From Aeolococcus sp035552595 (GTDB lineage: Bacteria > Chloroflexota > Dormibacteria > Aeolococcales > Aeolococcaceae), in the NCBI GenBank assembly GCA_035552595.1, contig DASZKZ010000030.1, forward strand, positions 1 through 48,559: DNA of 48,559 bases, in the 5' to 3' direction. Shown here one piece after another: positions 34,111 through 42,402 of the stretch. The first letter of the stretch is position 1, and each line of letters begins with the position of its first letter. The notes beneath the pieces are model-generated. The model saw only the letters and a list, made by a program, of their open reading frames with translations, did not search any database and had not been told where the DNA came from. The position numbers and the translations under genes were made by a program.

Positions 34111-34924
34111 CACCGCCGGCGTGGCCGACGGTGGCGCCACCAGCGCGCCCTCCACCGGGACGGCGGCGCCGCCGATGATGTCGGTGCGCGACGTGCATCG
34201 TCACTTCGAGGGGATGCACGCGGTCGACGGGGTGTCCGTCGACGTGCTCCCCGGGCACATCACCGGCCTGATCGGGCCCAACGGCGCCGGCAAGTCGACC
34301 CTGCTGGCGGTCCTCGCCGGCACCCTGCCGGCGTCCGAGGGCACCATCATCTTCGACGGCGCCGACATCACCCGCTGGCCGGCGTATCGCCGCGCCCGGC
34401 ACGGGCTGGTGCGCACCTTCCAGCTCCCCTCCGAGTTCGCCCAGCTCACCGTGCTGGAGAATCTGCTCGTCGCCGCTCCGCAGCACCGCGGCGAGTCGCT
34501 GCGCGGTGCTCTCCTGGGCCGGCGCTACTGGGCGGCCGACGAGCGCCGCGAGGTGGCGCGCGCCCGCGAGCTGCTGGCGCGATTCTCGATGACCGCAAAG
34601 GAATCCGACGACGCGGGATCGCTGAGCGGCGGCCAGAAGCGCCTCATCGAGATCATGCGGGCGCTGATGCTGCGGCCGCGGCTGCTGCTCCTCGACGAGC
34701 CCATGTCCGGGGTCCACCCCTCGATCATCAGCGAGATCGCCAGCTATCTCGAGACGCTCCGCGATGAGGGCCTGACCATCCTCATCGTGGAGCACGAGCT
34801 GCACATGGTCGAGCGGCTCTGCAATCCCGTGGTGGTGATGGCCCAGGGCAGGGTCATCGGGCAGGGATCGATGAGCGAGCTGCGCCGGCAGCGGGAGATC
34901 GTGGAGGCCTACCTTGTCGGCTAG
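34100..34924 (+). CDS. Liv-type ABC transporter ATPase, LivG family
   Basis: 274 residues. Walker A GPNGAGKST, signature SLSGGQKRLIEIMRAL (usual form LSGGQ), Walker B LLLLDEPMSGVHP and H-loop IVEHELHMVERL. A ~30-residue Ala/Thr/Pro-rich N-terminus precedes the domain. GTG 34100 lies inside the permease gene; its end overlaps the LivF-type ATPase by 11 bases. Pairs with the next gene product as a heterodimeric ATPase. Confidence 0.9.
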   Translation: MPASTAGVADGGATSAPSTGTAAPPMMSVRDVHRHFEGMHAVDGVSVDVLPGHITGLIGPNGAGKSTLLAVLAGTLPASEGTIIFDGADITRWPAYRRARHGLVRTFQLPSEFAQLTVLENLLVAAPQHRGESLRGALLGRRYWAADERREVARARELLARFSMTAKESDDAGSLSGGQKRLIEIMRALMLRPRLLLLDEPMSGVHPSIISEIASYLETLRDEGLTILIVEHELHMVERLCNPVVVMAQGRVIGQGSMSELRRQREIVEAYLVG

Positions 34925-35702
34925 CCCCGCGACCGCAGAGCGCCCGGCGGCTCTGCTCGCGGCGGAGGGGATCGTCGCCGGCTACGGCGGCGTGCCCGTG
35001 GTCCGCGGGGTGTCCATCGCCGTCGGTGCCGGCGAGATCGTGTCCATCATCGGCCCCAACGGCGCCGGCAAGAGCACGCTGCTCAAGTCCCTGGTCGGCA
35101 TCCTGAGGGTCAGCCAGGGCCGGGTGACCATGGGTGGCGCCGACGTCACCAACCACACCCCGGAGGACCTGGCCCGGCGCAGCGTCGGCTACGTGCCGCA
35201 GGTGCAGGACATCTTCGAACCCCTCTCGGTGCTCGAGAACCTCGAGATGGGCGGGTATCTGCTGCCCTCGGCAGCGGTGCGCCCCCGTGTCGACGAGGTG
35301 ATGGAGATCTTCCCGGCGCTGGCTCCGATGCTGAAGCGGCGCGCCGACAAGCTCAGTGGCGGGGAGCGGAAGATGCTCGCCATCGGACGTGTCCTGATGC
35401 TCGATCCTCGGGTGCTGATCCTCGACGAGCCCACCGCCAACCTGGCTCCCCAGCTGGCCGACACCCTGCTCGGCGAGCACGTGCGCGGTCTGGGCGCGCG
35501 TGGCAAGGCGGTGCTGCTTGTGGAGCAGCGCGCCCGTGCCGCCCTGGGCATCGCGGCATGGACATGCGTGCTCGTCTCCGGTGAGACACGGCTGGAGGGC
35601 CGGCCGGGCGAACTCCTCGAGCGCCAAGACTTCGAGGAACTGTTCTTGGGAGCCGCCACCAGCCTGACGCCGGCCGGCGGCTCGGAGGTGGAGATCACGT
35701 GA
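34914..35702 (+). CDS. Liv-type ABC transporter ATPase, LivF family
   Basis: 262 residues from TTG 34914. Walker A GPNGAGKST, the LivF-type VGYVPQVQDIFEPLSVLENL, signature LSGGERKMLAIGRVLM, Walker B VLILDEPTANLAP, and the H-loop position occupied by Gln in LLVEQRARAALGIA, as is usual for LivF. The stop overlaps the start of the FAH-family gene, so the hydrolase is part of the same transcript. Confidence 0.9.
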   Translation: MSASPATAERPAALLAAEGIVAGYGGVPVVRGVSIAVGAGEIVSIIGPNGAGKSTLLKSLVGILRVSQGRVTMGGADVTNHTPEDLARRSVGYVPQVQDIFEPLSVLENLEMGGYLLPSAAVRPRVDEVMEIFPALAPMLKRRADKLSGGERKMLAIGRVLMLDPRVLILDEPTANLAPQLADTLLGEHVRGLGARGKAVLLVEQRARAALGIAAWTCVLVSGETRLEGRPGELLERQDFEELFLGAATSLTPAGGSEVEIT

Positions 35703-36628
35703 AGCTCTTGATGTTCCAACACGGCAGCGGACGGCGGTTGGGCGTGGTGCGGGCCGGGGCCTCGGACGAGGTCGTCGATGTCGCCGAGCTGATCGACGGG
35801 TCGGGAGCGGAGGCGCTCCCAGCCGACATCCTGGCCGTGGTCGACGCGGGGGAGGAGGGTCTGGCGCGCCTCGGCGAGCTGGTCGCATCGAAAGGGGCGG
35901 CCGAGGGCGCGGCGGTGCGCAGGCTGTCGGAGCTGACCCTGCTCCCGCCGCTCGACCCGCCGCGCGGCAACGTCCTCGCCATCGGCCGCAACTACCAGAA
36001 GCATGCCGAGGAGGGAGCGCGCGCGCTCAACATCGAGGTGGGACCGCCGACCATCTTCACCAAGGCGATCACCACCATCAGCGGCCCCTACGACGACATC
36101 CCCATCGACGCGTCGGTGAGCGAGAGCATCGACTGGGAGGTGGAGCTGGGCGTGGTGATCGGCCGGCGCGGCCGAGGCATCAAGCGCGCGGACGCTCTCG
36201 GCCACGTGTTCGGCTACACGGTGCTCAACGACGTCACCGCGCGCGACATCCAGCACGGCTGGGGCGGCCAGTGGTTCAAGGGCAAGAGCCTGGACGGGTC
36301 CTGCCCCAGCGGTCCCTGGGTGGTGACCGCCGACGAGGTCCCCGACCCGCGCTTGCTGCAGCTCCACCTGCGCGTCAACGGCGAGCTCAAGCAGGACGCC
36401 AACACCAGGGACATGATCTACCCGGTCGACGCCATCATCGAGTGGCTGTCGGTGGGCATGACGCTGCTGCCGGGGATGCTCATCGCCACCGGGACGCCGG
36501 AGGGGGTCGGGTTCGCCCGCACACCGCCGGAGTTCCTCCATCCCGGGGACGTGCTGGAGACAGAGGTGGAGGGCATCGGACTGCTCCGCAATCGCGTGGT
36601 CGCGTGGGCGAGCGCGGGCCGGTCCTGA
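35699..36628 (+). CDS. Fumarylacetoacetate-hydrolase (FAH) family protein
   Basis: 309 residues. N-terminal cap, then the FAH barrel: NVLAIGRNYQKHAEEG, the metal ligands in SIDWEVELGVVIGRRGRGI, GYTVLNDVTARDIQ, KSLDGSCPSGPWVVT and IATGTPEGVGFARTPPEFL. Members hydrolyse or hydrate/decarboxylate beta-diketo or 2-oxo acids, often at the end of aromatic degradation, or act as acylpyruvases. GTG 35699 overlaps the LivF-type stop, so the enzyme is co-expressed with the transporter and probably handles the imported acid or its product. Exact substrate unknown. Confidence 0.85.
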   Translation: MKLLMFQHGSGRRLGVVRAGASDEVVDVAELIDGSGAEALPADILAVVDAGEEGLARLGELVASKGAAEGAAVRRLSELTLLPPLDPPRGNVLAIGRNYQKHAEEGARALNIEVGPPTIFTKAITTISGPYDDIPIDASVSESIDWEVELGVVIGRRGRGIKRADALGHVFGYTVLNDVTARDIQHGWGGQWFKGKSLDGSCPSGPWVVTADEVPDPRLLQLHLRVNGELKQDANTRDMIYPVDAIIEWLSVGMTLLPGMLIATGTPEGVGFARTPPEFLHPGDVLETEVEGIGLLRNRVVAWASAGRS

Positions 36629-36670
36629 CGCCGGCACGGCGGTCCGGCTCAGCGCACCGGGAGCGGCTGG

Positions 36671-36676
36671 TACCGT
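36671..36676 (+). promoter_or_regulatory. Candidate -10 box (TACCGT) for the YbjQ-like cluster
   Basis: TACCGT ends 7 bases before GTG 36684. That GTG, not the earlier in-frame GTG at 36675, aligns with the start of the paralogue at 37129, which supports a leaderless start. Confidence 0.5.
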
Positions 36677-36683
36677 GAGCGGC

Positions 36684-37085
36684 GTGAGCGAGGTGCCTCC
36701 GTCTCAGGCGGACCTGGATGCGCTGGCTGTCTCGCTGCAGACAGACGAGCGCGATGCGGGCGTCTTCTTTCGCGTGCTCTGCCAGAAGCTTGTCGACGTG
36801 CTCCCCCAGAGCACCGAGGTGGAACGGGATCGCAGCGTGTTCAAGGCGCGGCGCCTGGCGCGCAAGGTCACCGTCCGGCTGGGGGAGGAGACGCTCGAGG
36901 CGGAGCTAGGCCCCAGCGGTGTGACCTGCCGCCACATCCACTCGGTGCACGGGGTCGGCGGCGGCCTTCCCTGGTCCAGGGAGATGAACGTCGACGAATG
37001 GCTGCGCACACTCGTGGCCACCGTCGCCGAACAGGCTCAAACCAACGCCGAGGCCGCATCCGCCCTGCGAACGCTGGTCATCTAG
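36684..37085 (+). CDS. Unknown protein, first of a tandem paralogous pair
   Basis: 133 residues; not recognised. It aligns end to end with the next gene: S-E-V-PPS-x-x-DLD at the start, DAGVFFRVLCQKLVDVLPQS against DIGVFFQVLGGKLQDAMPGA, VTVRLGEETLEAEL against IVVHAGDDIFEAEL, CRHIHSVHGV against CRHAHAVRGI, and a C-terminal helix DEWLRTLVATVAEQAQTNAE ending ALRTLVI. The layout suggests an N-terminal helical half, a central beta-hairpin region and a final helix. No signal or membrane segment. The paralogue comparison fixes the start at GTG 36684. Probably the first gene of a five-gene cluster with the YbjQ-like proteins. Confidence 0.7.
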   Translation: MSEVPPSQADLDALAVSLQTDERDAGVFFRVLCQKLVDVLPQSTEVERDRSVFKARRLARKVTVRLGEETLEAELGPSGVTCRHIHSVHGVGGGLPWSREMNVDEWLRTLVATVAEQAQTNAEAASALRTLVI

Positions 37086-37112
37086 GCGGCCGGCCGCGCC
37101 ACGGCCAGCTTC

Positions 37113-37118
37113 TATACT
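37113..37118 (+). promoter_or_regulatory. Candidate -10 box (TATACT) before the second paralogue
   Basis: TATACT ends 10 bases before ATG 37129, predicting a leader of 0-4 bases. It is the closest match to the -10 consensus in this region and would give an internal promoter for the YbjQ-like genes. Confidence 0.5.
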
Positions 37119-37128
37119 CGGACGGCTC

Positions 37129-37521
37129 ATGAGCGACGTCCCACCGTCCGAGCCAGACCTCGACGTCCTCGCCGCCACCCTGAGGGCGGACGCCAGCGAC
37201 ATCGGCGTCTTCTTCCAGGTCCTGGGCGGCAAGCTGCAGGACGCGATGCCGGGAGCGGTCGAGCTGGAACGCGAAGGCGGGCTGTTCAAGAAGGAGCACC
37301 CGATCAAGAAGATCGTGGTCCACGCCGGCGACGATATATTCGAGGCGGAATTGCGGCACGGCGCGGTGATCTGCCGTCACGCGCACGCCGTCCGCGGCAT
37401 CACCCTGCGATCTGAGGAGACCGGTCTGGACCAATGGCTGCGGGCTCTGGTCGGGGTCCTCGCCAGCCAGGCGCAGAGCAGCGCGCAGGCCAATGCGGCG
37501 CTGCGAGCGCTGGTGACGTGA
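37129..37521 (+). CDS. Unknown protein, second of the tandem paralogous pair
   Basis: 130 residues, similar over its whole length to the preceding gene (blocks listed there), so the pair arose by tandem duplication. Features of its own: GLFKKEHPIKKIVVHAGDDI in the middle and a C-terminal helix LASQAQSSAQANAALRALVT. No known domain or cofactor motif. ATG 37129 has no ribosome site but sits 10 bases after TATACT. The first YbjQ-like gene begins 41 bases after its stop. Confidence 0.7.
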   Translation: MSDVPPSEPDLDVLAATLRADASDIGVFFQVLGGKLQDAMPGAVELEREGGLFKKEHPIKKIVVHAGDDIFEAELRHGAVICRHAHAVRGITLRSEETGLDQWLRALVGVLASQAQSSAQANAALRALVT

Positions 37522-37562
37522 CCGACCATCGCCGCAACCGCACCCTGGGAGGCTGACCTGCG

Positions 37563-38414
37563 ATGACCGAACAACCGCCTCCACCGCCGCCGGCGCCGCA
37601 GCAGGCCACGGCGCCTGAGCCTCAGCTCGAGGGACTGCCCAAGGACGCGCTCCGCCGCCTCAGCGAGCTGCAGGGCAAGGACGGCCTGTTCACCTCCGAC
37701 CTCTCCGTCAACGAGTTCCTGCTCGTCAAGGAGGCGGGCTTCCACCCCCGCGGGCTGGTGGTGGGCAGCAGCATCTATCACATCGGCATGACCACCAAGA
37801 GCTGGAGCGCCAGCCAGGAGGTCACCACGCTCACCCAGGCGATGTACGCCGCCCGTGAGCTGGCCATGGCGCGCATGGAGGAGGAGGCCGCCGTCCTCGG
37901 CGCCGACGGTGTCGTGGGGGTGCGGCTCGACGTCGGCTTCTACGAGTGGGGACGCGGCACCGCCGAGTTCCTCGCCCTCGGCACCGCCGTTTCAGCCGAG
38001 GATGGCGGCAACTGGAAGACCAACGAGGGCAAGCCCTTCACCTCCGACCTCAGCGGCCAGGACTTCTGGACGCTGCTGCAATCGGGGCACGCGCCCCTGG
38101 GCCTGGTGATGGGCACCTGCGTGTACCACGTCGCCCACCAGCGCATGTTCCAGGCGCTGGGAAACATCGGCCAGAACAAGGAGATGGCCAACTTCACCCA
38201 GGCGCTCTACGAGGCCCGTGAGCTGGCCATGGAGCGGATGCAGGACGAGGCCCGCAAGCTGGGGGCGGAGGGGATCGTGGGCGTCCAGATCCAGGAGAAG
38301 TCCCACGTGTGGGGCAGCCACACGATCGAGTTCTTCGCCATGGGCACCGCCGTGCGCAAGCTTCCCGAGCGCGACATCGAGAAGCCGCGGATGGTGCTCT
38401 CGCTGGACCGCTGA
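37563..38414 (+). CDS. Double YbjQ-like repeat protein 1
   Basis: 283 residues. A Pro-rich N-terminus (residues 4-25) and two copies of a ~110-residue unit. Each unit has a lead-in FTSDLS(V/G), then GLVVG or GLVMG with YHIG/YHVA, a helix TQAMYAARELAMARMEEEA (copy 1) or TQALYEARELAMERMQDEA (copy 2), LGADGVVGVRL or LGAEGIVGVQI, and EFLALGTAV or EFFAMGTAV. The helix-strand pattern ending G-T-A-V is that of the YbjQ/DUF74 (so-called heavy-metal-binding) family, normally a single ~105-residue domain forming pentamers. Function of the family is unknown. The stop overlaps the next ATG by one base (TGATG). Confidence 0.75.
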   Translation: MTEQPPPPPPAPQQATAPEPQLEGLPKDALRRLSELQGKDGLFTSDLSVNEFLLVKEAGFHPRGLVVGSSIYHIGMTTKSWSASQEVTTLTQAMYAARELAMARMEEEAAVLGADGVVGVRLDVGFYEWGRGTAEFLALGTAVSAEDGGNWKTNEGKPFTSDLSGQDFWTLLQSGHAPLGLVMGTCVYHVAHQRMFQALGNIGQNKEMANFTQALYEARELAMERMQDEARKLGAEGIVGVQIQEKSHVWGSHTIEFFAMGTAVRKLPERDIEKPRMVLSLDR

Positions 38415-39352
38415 TGGCGGGCGACGCCGACCACGCCGCCGCTGCGCAGCGGCAGCAGGAGAGCATCGCCGCTCTGGAGCGCGGCGAGCTGCCGCTCGCC
38501 GCCCGGGAGCGGATCGACGAGCTCCGCCAGGCGGGATCGGCCTGGACCAGCGACCTCTCCGTGGCCGAGCTCTCCGCAATCGGCCACGCCGGCTTCCAAC
38601 CGTTGGGGATGGTGATGGGGTCGAGCGTGGTTCGCATCGCCGCCCAGTGGGGCTACAGCACCATCTTCGGGGGATCGGTGGGCGGTCCGGGGCAGACCTA
38701 TCCATGCCCGCACAACTTCGGCTACGGGAGCCAGACCGAGCACCGCTACGGCTACAACTGGGAGCACACCTTCTACGAGGCCGGCGTGCTGGGCGCGCGT
38801 GACGCCGCCCTGGCCAGGATCACCGAGGAGGCGCGAGACCTGGGTGCCCAGGGGGTGGTCGGCGTCCGCCTCATCCGCCGACCCATGGAGGGCCTCGGCA
38901 ATTCGCTGGAGTTCACCGTCATCGGCACCGCCATCGCGCGCAGCGGCGGCCCCCGGCTGGAGCGACCGTTCATGTCCCACCTGGATGGCGTGGCCTTCAG
39001 CAAGCTCATCCACGGTGGCTACGTGCCGGTGGCCCTGGTGGTCGGCGTCGGCGCTGTGGAGATCGACCCCGGCTGTGGCACCGAATGGGCGCTGCGCTCG
39101 TGGAACAACGTGCGCATCGACCAGATCAGCGATGGCATCGAGTCAGCGCGGCTGCTGGGCATCCGCCGCCTCGAGGAGGAGGTGGCGGCGGTCGACGCCG
39201 ACGGAGCTGTCGGCGTCGACGTCGACTTCGCCAGCCACGACGTCGCCAACGGCTCCATGCTCATCGAGATGGTCACCGTGGGCACCGCGGTGCGCCGCTA
39301 CGCCAAGGATCCTCTCGACGAGGAGCCGATGCCGATCATGAGGTTGCGGTGA
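38414..39352 (+). CDS. Double YbjQ-like repeat protein 2 (divergent)
   Basis: 312 residues, the most divergent of the three. Copy 1: WTSDLSVAELSAIGHAGFQP, GMVMGSS, then an insert of ~45 residues rich in Gly, Tyr and His (GGSVGGPGQTYPCPHNFGYG), the helix YEAGVLGARDAALARITEEA, GAQGVVGVRL and EFTVIGTAI. Copy 2: MSHLDGVAFSKLIHGGYVPV, ALVVGVG, helix SARLLGIRRLEEEV, ADGAVGVDVDF and MVTVGTAV. ATG 38414 and its own stop both overlap neighbours in the TGATG manner, so the three proteins are made together, perhaps as subunits of one assembly. Confidence 0.72.
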   Translation: MAGDADHAAAAQRQQESIAALERGELPLAARERIDELRQAGSAWTSDLSVAELSAIGHAGFQPLGMVMGSSVVRIAAQWGYSTIFGGSVGGPGQTYPCPHNFGYGSQTEHRYGYNWEHTFYEAGVLGARDAALARITEEARDLGAQGVVGVRLIRRPMEGLGNSLEFTVIGTAIARSGGPRLERPFMSHLDGVAFSKLIHGGYVPVALVVGVGAVEIDPGCGTEWALRSWNNVRIDQISDGIESARLLGIRRLEEEVAAVDADGAVGVDVDFASHDVANGSMLIEMVTVGTAVRRYAKDPLDEEPMPIMRLR

Positions 39353-40188
39353 TGGCGGCGGCGGCGCCACATCCGCGCGCCGACGCGGCCCTGCAGTGCC
39401 TGGCCACCGGCCACGGCGCCCGCCATGAGGGACGCCGCTTCAGCAGCGACCTCTCCGTCGACGAGGCCGTGCTGCTCAAGGAGGTGGGATACGAGCCCCG
39501 CGGGCTGGTGGTGGGCTGCGGCGTGTACCACATCGGCGTCCAGTACCAGAACTGGAGCAACAACGAGGAGATGACCAGCCTCACCCAGGTGATGTATGCG
39601 GCGCGCGCCGACGCCATCCGCAGGATGGAGAGCCATGCCCAGCAGATCGGTGGCCACGGCGTCATCGGGCTCAAGCTGGAGGTGCGCATCCACGGAGCGG
39701 AGCACCTCGCCGAGTTCGTGGCGCTGGGCACCGCGGTGGCGAGCACCTCGCCGCCGGGGCGGAGCCCGTGGCTGAGCGACCTCTCGGGCCAGGACCTCTA
39801 CCTGCTCATCCGCGCCGGCTACACCCCGATCGGGCTGGCCTTCGGCGCGTGCGTCTACCACATCGCCCACCAGGGGCTGTCCACCTGGGTCGGCCAGGCG
39901 GCGCAGAACGTCGAGTTGAGCAACTACACCGCCGCTCTGTACGAGGCCCGCGAGCTGGCCATGACACGCATGCAGGAGGAGGCTCGCGGGACGGGCGCGC
40001 AGGGCATCGTGGCCATGCGCGTGGAGCAGCAGTCCCACCTCTGGGGCAGCCACGTCATCGAGTTCCTGGCCATCGGCACCACCGTCCGCCTCACCGCGCC
40101 GGGGCACCAGCGGATCGATCCCCGCATGGTGCTGCCCCTCAACGACGCGCCCGCCGGTGCGGCCGACGCGCCGGCTGGGCAGGGGTAG
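39352..40188 (+). CDS. Double YbjQ-like repeat protein 3
   Basis: 278 residues and closest to protein 1. Copy 1: FSSDLSVDEAVLLKEVGYEP, GLVVGCGVYHIG, EMTSLTQVMYAARADAIRRM, GGHGVIGLKLEV, EFVALGTAV. Copy 2: LSDLSGQDLYLLIRAGYTPI, AFGACVYHIAHQ, YTAALYEARELAMTRMQEEA, GAQGIVAMRV, EFLAIGTTV. No signal peptide or membrane helix. Starts at ATG 39352, overlapping the previous stop, and ends 10 bases before the stop of the converging PspA-like gene. Confidence 0.75.
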   Translation: MAAAAPHPRADAALQCLATGHGARHEGRRFSSDLSVDEAVLLKEVGYEPRGLVVGCGVYHIGVQYQNWSNNEEMTSLTQVMYAARADAIRRMESHAQQIGGHGVIGLKLEVRIHGAEHLAEFVALGTAVASTSPPGRSPWLSDLSGQDLYLLIRAGYTPIGLAFGACVYHIAHQGLSTWVGQAAQNVELSNYTAALYEARELAMTRMQEEARGTGAQGIVAMRVEQQSHLWGSHVIEFLAIGTTVRLTAPGHQRIDPRMVLPLNDAPAGAADAPAGQG

Positions 40189-40197
40189 GCGGCCGGG

Positions 40198-41229
40198 CTA
40201 CGTCGCCGCCGGCTCGCCCATCCAGTTCTCCTGCTGGAGCATCGAGGTCACCTCGTCGAGGGGCATGTCGTCGCTGGGCAGGATGATGGTGCTGGCGGTG
40301 AGGTCGCCGTGCGGCAGCGCCATGCCCTTCGACTTGACCAAGGCGGTGGCCTCGCGCAGCGCCGCGTGATAGGCGGCGTCGTCCCGGGCGCGCACTGCCG
40401 CGATGAGGCGGTGATCGAAGGCGTCCAGCTCAGGGCGCGCGGAGTCGTCGAGACGGTACTGATCGTCGCCGTGGATGCGTACCACGATGCCGGCAGCGTC
40501 CAGCTGCGGCGCGGTGGCGGGGCCGGCCAGCCCGAGCTGTGACCTCATCGCCGCCAGCTTGGCCTGCACGTTGGTGTCGACGACGGTGGCGGTGATCTGA
40601 TCGTCGAGGGTGGACGTGCCCCCGGTGAGCAGCGGGGAATCGAGCACGCCGCTGTCGAGGAGCGAATCCACGGCATCCGCGTGGGCCTGGGTGCGGGCGA
40701 TCTTGTCCTGGGCGCGCTGCATCATCATCGCCGCGTCCGAGGTGTGCTCACCGATCCCGGCGAGGGTGTCGCCGGCGGTGCTGGTCGCCTTGGAGGCCTC
40801 GTACGACGCCTTCAGCGACTCGCGCTGGCTGCCGAATGCCTGCACCTTGGCCTGGTACTTCTGGATCGCCTGCTGCAGCTTGGCGACCTGCGCCCTGATC
40901 GACTGGATCTGCGGATCCAGCGCCTGGCGCTGCTGTCCGAGCACCTCGGCCTGGGTGAGCGCCTGGGTGGCCAGGTCCTCCTTGCCCGACTGCATCGCCT
41001 GCTGCGCCGCGCCGTTCAGCTGGATGACGCGCTTGTCCATCTCGGCCGCCTGGTTCTCCAGGCGCTTCTGCCCGGTGGTGGCCTCGACCAGCGCGGTGCG
41101 CAGCTTCTGCTGCTGCTCGAGCAGCTGCTGGTAGGAGAGGTCGATTGCCTGCGACGGATCCTCCATGCGATCCAGAGCGGCGTTGCTCTTCTCCTGGAAG
41201 ATGTTGCTGAAGCGCCGGAACACGCTCAT
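40198..41229 (-). CDS. pspA: PspA/IM30-family envelope-stress protein fused to a C-terminal PspAA-like domain
   Basis: 343 residues. Residues 1-~225 are the long coiled coil of PspA/Vipp1 proteins (MSVFRRFSNIFQEKSNAALD, EDPSQAIDLSYQQLLEQQQKL), ESCRT-III-like membrane-repair proteins. Residues ~248-343 (GIVVRIHGDDQYRL, LDAFDHRLIAAVRARDDAAY, DDMPLDEVTSMLQQENWM) resemble PspAA, usually a separate small PspA-associated protein. ATG 41229 has AGGAGG 6 bases upstream, and a TAGCGT box lies at 41266-41271 (minus). Tail-to-tail with the YbjQ-like cluster; whether they work together is inference. Confidence 0.82.
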   Translation of the reverse strand: MSVFRRFSNIFQEKSNAALDRMEDPSQAIDLSYQQLLEQQQKLRTALVEATTGQKRLENQAAEMDKRVIQLNGAAQQAMQSGKEDLATQALTQAEVLGQQRQALDPQIQSIRAQVAKLQQAIQKYQAKVQAFGSQRESLKASYEASKATSTAGDTLAGIGEHTSDAAMMMQRAQDKIARTQAHADAVDSLLDSGVLDSPLLTGGTSTLDDQITATVVDTNVQAKLAAMRSQLGLAGPATAPQLDAAGIVVRIHGDDQYRLDDSARPELDAFDHRLIAAVRARDDAAYHAALREATALVKSKGMALPHGDLTASTIILPSDDMPLDEVTSMLQQENWMGEPAAT

Positions 41230-41288
41230 GGATGCCTCCTAGCCGTCAGGTTCAGGACCCGGCTCACGCTACCACGCCGCCTGTGCAG

Positions 41289-42392
41289 TCAGCCCGGCGT
41301 GATCGCCAGGTTGGTGTCGGGGTCGAAGAAGTAGAGCGCTGTCGGCGGGGCCGAGAGAGCCACCTGGTCCCCGACCTTGAGCCCGTTGAGCGAGGTGACG
41401 ATGGCGACCACGTCGCGGTCGTCGCTGACGCCGTGGATGAGCTCGTCGTTGCCCAGGAACTCGATGACGTCGATCAGCGCCGTCATGGTCAGGCCGGGAC
41501 CCTCCGGCTTGCCCACGGAGAGGTGCTCGGGCCGGAAGCCCAGGATCACGGTGCGGCCGCCGTGGCCCTGCAGCATCGCCGCCTGCTTGTCGTCGAGGCG
41601 GACCTCGGTGCTCCCGGCGATCAGCGTGGCGTCCTTGGTCTCACCGTCGGTCTTCAGGTCCACGAAGTTCATCGACGGCGAACCGATGAAGCCGGCCACG
41701 AAGCGGTTGCTGGGCGTGGAGTACATCTCCTTGGGGGTCCCCGCCTGCTGGAGCACGCCCTCGTTGATGACGGCGATGCGATCGCCCATGGTCATCGCCT
41801 CCACCTGGTCGTGGGTGACGTAGATCATGGTGGCCTCGAGGCGCTGGTGGAGGCGGGCGATCTCCGCGCGGGTGGCCACGCGCAGCTTGGCGTCGAGGTT
41901 GGAGAGGGGCTCGTCCATGAGGAACGCGGAGGGCTCGCGGACGATGGCCCGACCCAGCGCCACGCGCTGGCGCTGGCCGCCGGACAGGGCTCCGGGCTTG
42001 CGATCCAGGAAGCGCTCGAGGTCGAGGATGCGCGCCGCCTCGCGCACCGCCCTGTCGATCTCGTCCTTGGGGGTCTTGCGCAGCTGCAGGCCGAAGGCCA
42101 TGTTGTCGAACACCGTCATGTGCGGATAGAGCGCATAGCTCTGGAAGACCATGGCGATGTCACGGTCGCGCGGGGGCAGGTCGTTGACCACGCGGTCACC
42201 GATGCGCACCTCGCCGCTGGTGATGTCCTCGAGGCCGGCGATCATGCGCAGCGCCGTCGTCTTCCCGCATCCCGACGGGCCCACCAGGCACACGAACTCG
42301 CCGTCGGCGATGTCGAGGTCCATGTGGTCGACCGCCAGGGCGCCCCCGCCCGGGTAGCGCTTGGTCATGCCGTCGAGGATCACTCGTGCCAT
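41289..42392 (-). CDS. Carbohydrate ABC transporter ATPase, MsmX/UgpC/MalK family
   Basis: 367 residues. Walker A GPSGCGKTT, Q-loop MVFQSYALYPHMTVFDNMAF, signature LSGGQRQRVALGRAIV, Walker B AFLMDEPLSNLDAKLR, H-loop YVTHDQVEAMTM, then ~130 residues of MOP/TOBE-like regulatory domain (ILGFRPEHLSVGKPEG). Such ATPases can serve several sugar importers. ATG 42392 lies 10 bases after the stop of the MalG-like permease. The last gene of the sugar operon; pspA follows on the same strand after 59 bases with its own candidate promoter. Confidence 0.92.
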   Translation of the reverse strand: MARVILDGMTKRYPGGGALAVDHMDLDIADGEFVCLVGPSGCGKTTALRMIAGLEDITSGEVRIGDRVVNDLPPRDRDIAMVFQSYALYPHMTVFDNMAFGLQLRKTPKDEIDRAVREAARILDLERFLDRKPGALSGGQRQRVALGRAIVREPSAFLMDEPLSNLDAKLRVATRAEIARLHQRLEATMIYVTHDQVEAMTMGDRIAVINEGVLQQAGTPKEMYSTPSNRFVAGFIGSPSMNFVDLKTDGETKDATLIAGSTEVRLDDKQAAMLQGHGGRTVILGFRPEHLSVGKPEGPGLTMTALIDVIEFLGNDELIHGVSDDRDVVAIVTSLNGLKVGDQVALSAPPTALYFFDPDTNLAITPG

Positions 42393-42402
42393 TGCAGTTG
42401 CC

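Noticed and set aside
38414..39352. Reading the Gly/Tyr/His-rich insert of YbjQ-like protein 2 as a metal-binding site
   Set aside because: The few His and Cys residues do not form a recognisable motif, and the heavy-metal name of the YbjQ family is itself poorly founded.
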